From: JABFSM01 sp963762545
Lineage (GTDB): Bacteria > Gemmatimonadota > Gemmatimonadetes > Gemmatimonadales > GWC2-71-9
Length of the DNA stretch: 64,000 nt
Direction: 5' to 3'
NCBI GenBank assembly: GCA_963762545.1
Contig: CAVXLC010000007.1
Coordinates: 314,813-378,812, forward strand
How positions within the stretch are numbered: position 1 is the first letter of the stretch; the number at the start of each line of letters is the position of its first letter. This document shows, one piece after another, positions 35,646 through 42,668 of this stretch. Position numbers and translations under genes: made by a program. Below the pieces are notes generated by a model, which made no database searches, was not told where the DNA came from, and was given only the letters and a program-made list of their open reading frames with translations.

Positions 35646-35881
35646 GCACTCGCCCCCAACACCGAGCCTTTTCCTTTCGCCTCGAGGTTGGTGGTTGGCT
35701 GCCGCTTCGGCGCTCAAAGCTCTTAGCGGCCTCCGGTCATTCTGAGCCGTTCCTTTTCCGCGGGCTGCCCGGCCAGCGATACGATGGATGTTCGCGCTGG
35801 CCGCAGGCAGCTCCGCTCGGCTCTCGTGGTACCTGCCAGGGTGGCTCCGAGGCCCCGCGGGCACCACATCTTTCGGCGGGC
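35646..35881 (+). other. Cassette 14: protein-less cassette, family B copy 2
   Basis: Identical to the cassette at 32552 as far as compared, including the inverted repeat (35760-35778 with 35795-35816). No gene supportable. A second copy in a different attC context implies cassette excision and reinsertion. Confidence 0.7.
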
Positions 35882-35977
35882 ACCTAACAAGCGCTTGCTG
35901 CTGTCGGCGCGGTAGGTTCTGGGCTTTGGAATTAGGTTTCGAGCAGCGCGCCGCAGCAGAAGCGCGATCCGTTATGC
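35882..35977 (+). repeat. attC 14
   Basis: 96 bp, short class. R'' ACCTAAC, R' GTTATGC. Confidence 0.92.
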
Positions 35978-36028
35978 CGCCTCAACCACACCCTCCCCGC
36001 AGGGTCCCTACCCTCCTAGCCCGGCTGA

Positions 36029-36057
36029 TTGACAACGTACATACGATATAAGTACAT
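36029..36057 (+). promoter_or_regulatory. Possible promoter/operator of the BrnTA cassette
   Basis: AT-rich island in GC-rich DNA: TTGACA (36029-36034), TATAAG (36047-36052) and two direct GTACAT repeats (36037-36042, 36052-36057). Spacing of the hexamers is short, so the exact -10 is uncertain. Identical at 46743-46771. Confidence 0.4.
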
Positions 36058-36063
36058 TACACG

Positions 36064-36359
36064 ATGGGCGCGATTCGCTTCCAGTGGGACCTCGCAAAGC
36101 CGGTGCGAATCTCCGCAAGCATGGCGTGTCCTTTACCGAGGCCGAAACTGTCTTTGCCGACGAGCACGGCCTCTTGCTGGACGACCCAGAACATTCGGAC
36201 ACCGACGACCGGTTCATCTTGCTGGGTAGTAGCACCGGCGGACGCTTCTTGGTCGTGGTCCACGCCTACCGGGAGGCGGCCGGCATCATTCGAATCATCT
36301 CTGCCCGCAAGGCGGACCGGTTGGAGCGACAACTCTACCAAGAGCGAGATCTCACATGA
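36064..36359 (+). pseudogene. brnT: Cassette 15: BrnT-like toxin, frameshifted (copy 1)
   Basis: The reading frame from ATG 36064 begins as a normal BrnT (GAIRFQWDLAK) and needs a -1 shift at about 36099 to continue as AGANLRKHGVSFTEAETVF ... to the stop at 36359. BrnT is a RelE-fold ribonuclease. As it stands only a product starting at GTG 36084, lacking the first strand, could be made, unless the ribosome slips at GCAAAGCC. It overlaps brnA by 4 bp. The same lesion is present in the copy at 46778. Confidence 0.8.
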
Positions 36360-36586
36360 GAAAGCACTACGACTTCACCCAGGCACGTCCGAATCCATAC
36401 GCGAAACTCCTGAAGAAGCCCGTGACGATCCGGCTGGATGCCAGCACGGTCGGGTACTTCAAGGGGCTCGCCAAGGAGGCAGAGATTCCCTACCAGACGC
36501 TGATCAACCTCTACCTTCGAGACTGTGCGGCAACGAAACGTCGCCCCGATCTCAAATGGCGAGCTCGTCGTGCAGGGGCGGCATAA
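36356..36586 (+). CDS. brnA: BrnA-family antitoxin (copy 1)
   Basis: 76 residues. Typical BrnA form: YDFTQARPNPYAKLLKKPVTIRLDASTVGYF, then KEAEIPYQTLINLYLRDCA, a ribbon-helix-helix DNA-binding antitoxin. ATGA overlap with the toxin frame couples translation. The stop comes from the attC R'' box (GCATAAC). Expected to bind its own promoter with BrnT. Confidence 0.9.
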   Translation: MRKHYDFTQARPNPYAKLLKKPVTIRLDASTVGYFKGLAKEAEIPYQTLINLYLRDCAATKRRPDLKWRARRAGAA

Positions 36587-36686
36587 CCAGCGCTTGCTGC
36601 TGGCGGTCCGCGGCGGCCGGCCGCCAAATGAGTAGCTTACTTGGCGGGGCCGCCGCGCCCCGCAGCAGAAGCGCAGGGCGTTAGGC
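36581..36686 (+). repeat. attC 15
   Basis: 106 bp. R'' GCATAAC, R' GTTAGGC; GC-rich spacer class. Same sequence as attC 28. Confidence 0.93.
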
Positions 36687-36732
36687 GGCTGGCCGGCCCA
36701 AACAGCGACCGGATCCTCGTGCCGGAGGTGCT

Positions 36733-37440
36733 ATGACGGCTAGACGCACGCGCGAGGAGGTGTTTGTATCGGCCCTTGCCTTGTGCATCGCGCTGACTCA
36801 GACTGCTGCTGCACAGAGCGCCGGCCCAACGCATCGCCTCGAACTGGGGGGCACTCTCGGTGTCGCCATTATCGCGGCATCCGGAGCCCAAACGATGGCG
36901 AGCTGCAATTTTCTCCATTCCTCCGGAGAGAAGCCCGCTCTCGGGCTCCGCGGTGGTTATCGGCTCAAGAGGTGGCTTCTCCTCGAGGCCACCTTTGAGA
37001 GGGACGTAGGCCCATGGGATGATGGCGCAACTGTTTGCCCCCCCACCCATTTCCCCCGTCAACCAAGATCTGCGGGACTGGACACCGTCACCTCTGAGTT
37101 TCCCTCGCGCGAAGAATTTGGCCTGCGAGCGATCACTATCACTACCGTCCGAGCGGCGATAGTCCCTTGGTCCACCTCATGGTCGCAAATCCGACTGTAT
37201 GGAGGTGTAGGTCGGATCTGGTACCTGCATGCCTCTCCGGTAATCGCAGGGCTGAATGGCCGGATCCAGGTTGTCGGTCTCGATCTTCTAGTCGAGGCGG
37301 AAGTAGCCCGATACGCAGTGCCAATTGCTCACCGAGATCGGTTTTACCAAGACGGCGCGCTCCTTGATACACACGAGACACTGTCGTCCAAGAAACGCAT
37401 TGATGCCACGATCAGATTCGGGATCGCTGCGCGTCTATAG
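36733..37440 (+). CDS. Cassette 16: outer-membrane beta-barrel-like protein, copy 1 of 3
   Basis: 235 residues from ATG 36733 behind GGAGGTG. Signal peptide ends AAAQS. The body is alternating strands with aromatic girdles (LELGGTLGVAIIAAS, LGLRGGYRLKRWLLLEATFERD, IRLYGGVGRIWYLH, VEAEVARYAVPIAHRDRFY). Near-identical cassettes lie at 49711 and 58205. Function unknown. Confidence 0.8.
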   Translation: MTARRTREEVFVSALALCIALTQTAAAQSAGPTHRLELGGTLGVAIIAASGAQTMASCNFLHSSGEKPALGLRGGYRLKRWLLLEATFERDVGPWDDGATVCPPTHFPRQPRSAGLDTVTSEFPSREEFGLRAITITTVRAAIVPWSTSWSQIRLYGGVGRIWYLHASPVIAGLNGRIQVVGLDLLVEAEVARYAVPIAHRDRFYQDGALLDTHETLSSKKRIDATIRFGIAARL

Positions 37441-37477
37441 CGTGCTGCGGGCACGTTTCGCGCTGTCTTGTACAGCC

Positions 37478-37583
37478 GCCTAACCAGCGCTTGCTGCTGG
37501 CGGTCCGCGGCGGCTAGCCGCCAAATGAGTAGGTTAGATGGCGGGGCCGCCGCGCCCCGCAGCAGAAGCGCGCTCCGTTAGGC
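37478..37583 (+). repeat. attC 16
   Basis: 106 bp. R'' GCCTAAC, R' GTTAGGC; GC-rich spacer class. Matches attC 41 except for one or two spacer bases. Confidence 0.93.
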
Positions 37584-37600
37584 ACTCGGCGGTGGGTTTT

Positions 37601-38188
37601 ATGAGAATCCTTCTCTTGGTGGTCTTTTGTGCGCTGAGCGTTGGGTGTGATTCCCAACACCTACTGGCCTCACGCGGAATCACCCTCACTCGCACGGTCC
37701 CATTGACGAGGCCGACCCCCGCGCAACAGGCGGCGATGGCGGCCACTCTGGCCTCCTGCCCGCACTCCCTCCCAGTGCTCCCGCCGAGTTCCGCTCGTGC
37801 TGCCCTCAAGGTGGTTCAGGGTTCGCTGCAATTGGCCCCTGGCCTTCTTTCCCTACCGGAAACCGACGCGGCGTCTGAGGTGTGGGCCGCTCCGGATAGC
37901 AGCATCATGATCTTGATGCGGATGGGCGAAACCGGCGGGATGGCCGGGATGGCCATCGCTGCCCATGAGCTCATATCCGAGGGAACTCTCTGCCGACGCC
38001 AGATCAACGACTTTCTGGCGGTGGAAGCGCGACAACAGTGGATAAACCGGGCTGCACCACACGACACCATTTTTGGCGCGCTCCTCGACGTTATCACCCC
38101 TGGAGCTGGCGCGCTGCATTTTACGATACTGGCTCGCGGGGCGCCGCAACGGGACAGCTTGATGAGCAGCGCGACCACCTTGCGATAG
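37601..38188 (+). CDS. Cassette 17: lipoprotein of unknown function
   Basis: 195 residues from ATG 37601. Lipobox LSVGC at about residue 16. The body is partly helical with a hydrophobic glycine/methionine-rich stretch (MRMGETGGMAGMAIAAHEL). No known family. Confidence 0.72.
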   Translation: MRILLLVVFCALSVGCDSQHLLASRGITLTRTVPLTRPTPAQQAAMAATLASCPHSLPVLPPSSARAALKVVQGSLQLAPGLLSLPETDAASEVWAAPDSSIMILMRMGETGGMAGMAIAAHELISEGTLCRRQINDFLAVEARQQWINRAAPHDTIFGALLDVITPGAGALHFTILARGAPQRDSLMSSATTLR

Positions 38189-38220
38189 CGCCTCTTCGTT
38201 ACCAATCGGCGTTGGCCGGT

Positions 38221-38325
38221 GCCTAACCAGCGCTTGCTGCTGCCAGGGCCTGCCGCGAGTACCTTTGGGGTGTTCGTGGCGGCGGGCGCGGCAGATCCCT
38301 GCAGCAGAAGCGCGTTTCGTTAGGC
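38221..38325 (+). repeat. attC 17
   Basis: 105 bp. R'' GCCTAAC, R' GTTAGGC; spacer class GGGCCTGCCGCGAG. Confidence 0.93.
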
Positions 38326-38401
38326 CGTTCCGCCACAGCCGGCCACCGACGAAAGGGCGGCATGACGGCTCTCCCCCCTCATCGATGCAGCGTACCGCCT
38401 A

Positions 38402-38941
38402 ATGCCGGTCCCGCGGTGGTGTCGCTGGAACCTCGGGGGCCTGGTCCTTCTCTTCGGGCCGTGCGGTTGCGGACCTTCAGGGCCCGCGCGCGACACCCCC
38501 TCCCTGACGACTCCTCATCCCGACCAGGTCATGGTCGGAGTCCGAACGACCCTTACAGACAGCCTGGGCGTGCGGAGGGTGCTGGTAACCGCGGATTCGG
38601 CCTTCGTGTTCCAGTCGGCGCAACGCGTGGACTTCTGGCGCCCGAGAGTGTCCCTGTTCGACGTGCAGGGCGATCAAGCTATCGCAGCGACCGCAGCAAT
38701 CGGTCAGTACGCCATCGCCCTTCGCACCGTGGAATTCTGGGGTACGGTCTCGCTCATGCTCCCGAACGGCAAACGTCTTTCCACAGCGCACCTCTTTTGC
38801 GACTTGCGAACAATGCGCTTCCGAAGCGATAGCGCCTATTCGTTAGAGTCTGCCTCGGGCACGGTCAACGGCACAGGTTTCGCTGCCGACTTTCGAATGC
38901 TCGCCCTCGGTCGGCTGGAGCCGATGACGGCTCCCAGGTAA
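38402..38941 (+). CDS. Cassette 18: LptC-like lipoprotein
   Basis: 179 residues. Possible lipobox LFGPC at about residue 21. The body matches the LptC/OstA-like pattern: ADSAFVF ... VDFWRPRVSLFDVQGDQAIAATAAIGQY, FWGTVSLMLPNGKRLSTAHLFCDLRTMRFRSDSAYSLE, SGTVNGTGFAADFRM. LptC relays lipopolysaccharide from the inner membrane to LptA. A cassette copy is unexpected; it could be a paralogue. The family call is from pattern only. Confidence 0.6.
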   Translation: MPVPRWCRWNLGGLVLLFGPCGCGPSGPARDTPSLTTPHPDQVMVGVRTTLTDSLGVRRVLVTADSAFVFQSAQRVDFWRPRVSLFDVQGDQAIAATAAIGQYAIALRTVEFWGTVSLMLPNGKRLSTAHLFCDLRTMRFRSDSAYSLESASGTVNGTGFAADFRMLALGRLEPMTAPR

Positions 38942-38952
38942 TCAACCGGACG

Positions 38953-39071
38953 GCCTAACCAGCGCTTGCTGCTGACGGGGCCCTGAACGCGGCGGCCCGC
39001 CGCCGGGGTATGTTTGGGCTGGTCGACGGGGGCCGCCGCAGGCCCCGCAGCAGAAGCGCAAGGCGTTAGGT
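38953..39071 (+). repeat. attC 18
   Basis: 119 bp, long class (GGGGCCCTGAACGCGGCGGCC ... GGGGGCCGCCGCAGGCCCC). R'' GCCTAAC, R' GTTAGGT. Confidence 0.93.
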
Positions 39072-39318
39072 GCACTCCCCCAAACATCGCAGCCTCTCCA
39101 CTCCACTCTCTGGTCTATGGGTGGTCGCAGGGTAGGGCTCAGTGCCTCACGCCGTTACCGGTCCTCAGCTCGGTCCTCCATGTCCGCGGGCTGCCGGCAA
39201 CGGCGGTCACAAGCGCCCATCCAACGCCTGCCGGCAGCCCGCTCCTCGATCGGGGTACCCGCCAGGGGAGTTCCCTGGCCGGCCAGGATCTGACGGAACA
39301 GCCCGAGTCTCGGTCGTG
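39072..39318 (+). other. Cassette 19: protein-less cassette, family A copy 3
   Basis: Matches the cassette at 32884. Perfect 13-bp inverted repeat at 39186-39198 and 39230-39242. No gene supportable on either strand. Confidence 0.7.
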
Positions 39319-39456
39319 CCCTAACCAGCGCTTGCTGCCGACGGCCGCGCTCTCCCGCCGGCGCCGTGGTTCCGCGCCGCCGGGCCTGGGCTAGATTCCA
39401 GCATCCCGCAGCGGCGCGCTCGACGGCGGCCGCAGCAGAAGCGCGATTCGTTAGGC
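39319..39456 (+). repeat. attC 19
   Basis: 138 bp, the longest class and the only intact member. R'' CCCTAAC, R' GTTAGGC, inner arms conserved. Confidence 0.92.
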
Positions 39457-39750
39457 AACTTGTCGGGATCGTCGTACGACAATGCTCACACGGATTCCGG
39501 CATGCGCAAGCATGTTGATCAGACCGTCAATGCTGAACAACTCAATGCGACCACGGACGAGGTCGCTCATCCGAGGCTGGGTTACCCCGAAGAGTTTGGC
39601 TCCCGCCGCCTGAGTCAGTTTCTGCCCTTCAAGAATCCGGCGCACCTGGATCATCAGCTCAGACCGAATCCGGAGGTTCTCTGCTTCCTCAGGTGGGAAG
39701 CCTACGTCCCGGAACACATTCCCCGTCGAACGGTGCACTTTGGTCGCCAT
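39451..39750 (-). CDS. Cassette 20: XRE antitoxin, HigA-like
   Basis: 99 residues on the minus strand. Helix-turn-helix (LTQAAGAKLFGVTQPRMSDLVRGRIELFS) with the preceding GFPPEEAENLRIRSELMIQVRRIL typical of HigA-like (HTH_37) antitoxins. Its stop codon TAA is the complement of the TTA in the attC 19 R' box. Toxin precedes antitoxin by 4 bp. Confidence 0.9.
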   Translation of the reverse strand: MATKVHRSTGNVFRDVGFPPEEAENLRIRSELMIQVRRILEGQKLTQAAGAKLFGVTQPRMSDLVRGRIELFSIDGLINMLAHAGIRVSIVVRRSRQVA

Positions 39751-39754
39751 CGGT

Positions 39755-40090
39755 CTACCTCCCAGATCGCGATCGGACCAGATCGCGCAGTCGTTTGCGT
39801 GCGAGTGCTACATCGACTTGTCGAGTCTGCCGCGTGCGCTTCTCGAAGGCATGGAGCACGTAGATCGCCTCCTCGAACCGCGCCACGTACAATACCCGAA
39901 ACTCTTCTCCGGTGTGGATCCGGAGTTCCACGACCCCCGATCCAACGGAGGACATGGACTTCCAGTCCGAGGGCGTCAAGCCTTGCTGGACCAGAAAGAG
40001 TTCGTGCCCCACCTTTCCACGAGCCAGTTCCGGAAAGCCACGGACGTCAACGCGGGACGAGCCGAGCCAAAGAAGTGGCTTGAGTACCAT
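39755..40090 (-). CDS. Phage-derived Gp49/HigB-like RelE-family toxin
   Basis: 111 residues on the minus strand. Family pattern KPLLWLGSSRVDVRGFPELARGKVGHELFLVQQG, WKSMSSVGSGVVELRIHTGEEFRVLYVARF, YVLHAFEKRTRQTRQVDVALARKR. Predicted mRNA interferase. First gene of the antisense operon, with its own promoter just upstream. Confidence 0.92.
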   Translation of the reverse strand: MVLKPLLWLGSSRVDVRGFPELARGKVGHELFLVQQGLTPSDWKSMSSVGSGVVELRIHTGEEFRVLYVARFEEAIYVLHAFEKRTRQTRQVDVALARKRLRDLVRSRSGR

Positions 40091-40095
40091 GGAAC

Positions 40096-40124
40096 AATAT
40101 ACAAGAATCAGTATAGTACTACAA
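40096..40124 (-). promoter_or_regulatory. Promoter of the antisense toxin-antitoxin cassette
   Basis: On the minus strand, TTGTAG (40124-40119), a 17-bp spacer and TATATT (40101-40096), 5 bp before the toxin ATG. The spacer holds the palindrome TAGTACTA (40114-40121), a possible antitoxin operator. Very short or leaderless mRNA implied. Confidence 0.6.
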
Positions 40125-40127
40125 GTT

Positions 40128-40234
40128 GCCTAACCAGCGCTTGCTGCTGGCGGTCCGCGGCGGTCGGCCGAAGCAGTATCTTTGAGTTGGAAGGGGGCCG
40201 CCGCGCCCCGCAGCAGAAGCGCGATCCGTTAGGC
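40128..40234 (+). repeat. attC 20
   Basis: 107 bp. R'' GCCTAAC, R' GTTAGGC; GC-rich class with a divergent middle (AAGCAGTATCTTTGAG). Confidence 0.92.
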
Positions 40235-40266
40235 CACACGGCGCTGCCCCAAGAATCACCGACCAT

Positions 40267-41448
40267 ATGAACTTTCTGGCCAGTCTCTTCCAAGCGTCCC
40301 GCACCTCGTGCTTGCTGCTAATCATCGGCAGCGCGTGCTCCCGTGCGGATCTGCTCGCCAATGGTCTCGAGTGCCCACAAGACGCCCGCGCCTTCACACC
40401 GCGGCTCGTTGATTCCGTCGTGCTCCAAGAGGGTTCCGCAACGTTTCTTGGCAACCCCGCCATGACCTTCACGGCAACTCCAGACGGGTCCCTGTTTATT
40501 CCCGACCTCGAGCTCAACCGCGTTAGCGCATTCACTGGGCGTGGAGAGGTACGAGGGCAACTTGGACGTTCGGGTGGTGGGCCGGGGGAATTCCGGGCCG
40601 TCGGAACATTCGGGGTGGCTCGAGATACCCTCCTGGTGCAGTCCGACGGTGGCGGCGCACGTCTCAACTTCTACGACTCCAGGTCGCTCGTCTATCTAGG
40701 GCAGATCGCATACGAAGGCTATTTCTCCTGGATCAGCCCAGCGCGGGACGGCTTTCTGGTCGGCCTGCTTGGCTCCTACGGGGTTGCCTTCTTGTCGGGA
40801 AATCGCATCGCGGCCGCGTTGGAAGGTACCCAAGTAGCACCGCTCCGCTCAGATAAGATCGACCGGCCCTTGGAGTACCGAAACTATCCACTATTGAATT
40901 CCTGGCAGGACGTCAAAGTAGTGGAGAACGGCGAAGGCCTTCTGACGATATTTGGCGGAACTGACTATCTCCTCTCGCGAGATAGCTTAGGAGCCATCGA
41001 TACCATTCCGGTGCCCATTTGCCAGCGCAGGGGTGCGCCAAAGGCTCGACTTGATCGATGGTTCACGCACCCACCGGGGACATCCGCGGAGGCGAGAGCC
41101 GCGCGCGACGCCACGGACAACTCAATTTCTGCTCTTCTCGGTTTGTGGCGCCGGCCCAGTGGCGAATTCCTCATCTGGTTTCAGGACCCCACTTTTGAGC
41201 AGGACGGACGGATCTTCAAAGGCGTCGCCTATTTGACTCTGCTCAGCGCCGACTTGCGGCGGGAATGCATTGATGCTCGTTTCGAGGCTCCCGGAACCGA
41301 TCGGACCCGCCTGACGGTGTCCGCAGACTCCGTCTTCGTTCTCGATCAAGTAAGCACGGATATCAACAGCGGCGCAGTTCGTACTGTGGTGCGGAAATAC
41401 TTGTTGGACCTCAGCTCCTGCAGGTGGGTGCAGGTTCAACATCGATAG
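40267..41448 (+). CDS. Cassette 21: 6-bladed beta-propeller lipoprotein
   Basis: 393 residues. Signal with lipobox IGSAC at about residue 24. Propeller signatures FIPDLELNRVSAFTGRGEVRGQLGRSGGGPGEF (the GxGPGEF turn) near residues 75-110, then repeated strands. Members bind or sense ligands at the cell surface; the ligand is unknown. Cassette 23 carries a related fold. Confidence 0.8.
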   Translation: MNFLASLFQASRTSCLLLIIGSACSRADLLANGLECPQDARAFTPRLVDSVVLQEGSATFLGNPAMTFTATPDGSLFIPDLELNRVSAFTGRGEVRGQLGRSGGGPGEFRAVGTFGVARDTLLVQSDGGGARLNFYDSRSLVYLGQIAYEGYFSWISPARDGFLVGLLGSYGVAFLSGNRIAAALEGTQVAPLRSDKIDRPLEYRNYPLLNSWQDVKVVENGEGLLTIFGGTDYLLSRDSLGAIDTIPVPICQRRGAPKARLDRWFTHPPGTSAEARAARDATDNSISALLGLWRRPSGEFLIWFQDPTFEQDGRIFKGVAYLTLLSADLRRECIDARFEAPGTDRTRLTVSADSVFVLDQVSTDINSGAVRTVVRKYLLDLSSCRWVQVQHR

Positions 41449-41461
41449 AACTCTCCGTGTG

Positions 41462-41567
41462 GCCTAACCAGCGCTTGCTGCTGGCGGTCCGCGGCGGCTG
41501 GCCGCCCAATGACCAGCTTCCATGGCGGGGCCGCCGCGCCCCGCAGCAGAAGCGCGATCCGTTAGGT
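41462..41567 (+). repeat. attC 21
   Basis: 106 bp. R'' GCCTAAC, R' GTTAGGT; GC-rich spacer class. Confidence 0.93.
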
Positions 41568-41585
41568 GGCCCAGGAGGTCTCGCT

Positions 41586-42506
41586 GTGGAATATCTCCTC
41601 ACCCGATGGGCAATCGGCGCGCACCCAGCGGCAACCCTTACCGACGCAGACTTTCAGCGCCTCCTCCGCGTGTCGGCACGTAACGCGGTGTTCCTTGGAA
41701 TAGAAGAGAAGTTTGATCTCTTAGTCAGCAACTTTGAAGAACTTGAGAATGAAGTCCTTCGATTGCCGCTCCACCATTTGATTCATCCAAGCATGCTAGA
41801 GTGGTCAGGCATGGCAGCTGACCGCATGCTCCTTGCTCGCCGCCTCGTCAACATCCTCACCACTAGCCGCCTCTACTGCGACCAGATCAAGGCTGATCTG
41901 TCAGGCCTGTACGGGGGCCTAGAGAACGCCCCAGCCGACCCGCGTACTCTCCTATCAGCAGAGTACGATGCGCGCCTGGGCTTTCGCGTAATGGAATGCC
42001 TTCGCAACCACTTTCAGCACCAGAGCTTGCCTATTGCAGGCATACGATATCGTTCTTCCTGGGACGAGCAGCATACCCCATCCCTTCTTCGCTTCACCGT
42101 TGAGATTCAGCTAGACCTTGACGAGCTTCGCGCGAGCGACTCCTTCAAGGCTCCCGTTCTAGCCGAACTGGAGGGACTGGGAGAAGAGGACCGGGAACTG
42201 GTCGGATTCACGCGATCGTATATGGAAGGACTTGGCATCGTGCATGAACGTCTCCGCGAGGCTCTTGCAAGGGACGTCCAGGAGGTCGACTCCACGATTG
42301 ACGAATTCCTCGAGCGCTGGCGCACAGTGAATGACGACCCGACGGGCTTAGTGGCCCTCCAAAAGGATGACACCGGCAACATCGTGGATAAGGTCTACAT
42401 CGCGACAAACTTCACCAAACGTCGGCGCGAGCTGATTAGGCGGAACGCCAATTTCGGTACACTCTCCCGGCGTTTTGTTACCGGCCAACGACGCAGGCAT
42501 CTCTGA
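41586..42506 (+). CDS. Cassette 22: large unknown protein with HEPN-like RNxxxH motif
   Basis: 306 residues from GTG 41586 with a near-perfect ribosome site AGGAGG (41573-41578). Mostly helical, acidic, no signal peptide or membrane helix. FRVMECLRNHFQHQSLPI has Arg140, Asn141 and His145, the R-N-x3-H pattern of HEPN ribonucleases. No family recognised; a defence or toxin role is a hypothesis. Frames starting upstream in the attC are artefacts. Confidence 0.75.
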   Translation: MEYLLTRWAIGAHPAATLTDADFQRLLRVSARNAVFLGIEEKFDLLVSNFEELENEVLRLPLHHLIHPSMLEWSGMAADRMLLARRLVNILTTSRLYCDQIKADLSGLYGGLENAPADPRTLLSAEYDARLGFRVMECLRNHFQHQSLPIAGIRYRSSWDEQHTPSLLRFTVEIQLDLDELRASDSFKAPVLAELEGLGEEDRELVGFTRSYMEGLGIVHERLREALARDVQEVDSTIDEFLERWRTVNDDPTGLVALQKDDTGNIVDKVYIATNFTKRRRELIRRNANFGTLSRRFVTGQRRRHL

Positions 42507-42525
42507 GGTGCTACGGACGCTGGCC

Positions 42526-42645
42526 ACCTAACCCGCGCTTGGAGCTGACCAGGCCCTGAACAGCTCGACCGCCGCGCGATTTATTCAACCTGGCTGCGCC
42601 GGCGGCCTCGCTAGGGCCTGGCAGCTCAAGCGCAGATCGTTAGGC
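42526..42645 (+). repeat. attC 22
   Basis: 120 bp, divergent class (GCGCTTGGAGCTGACCAGGCCCTG ... CAGGCC type arms, right arm CTGGCAGCTCAAGCGC). R'' ACCTAAC, R' GTTAGGC. Confidence 0.88.
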
Positions 42646-42668
42646 AACAGCAACGAGCGAGCGGGCGA

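Noticed and set aside
37538..37600. N-terminal extensions beginning MAGPPRPAAEARSVR (also at 25719, 47355, 59010)
   Set aside because: These are translations of the attC spacer; the real starts lie after the R' box with signal peptides and ribosome sites.
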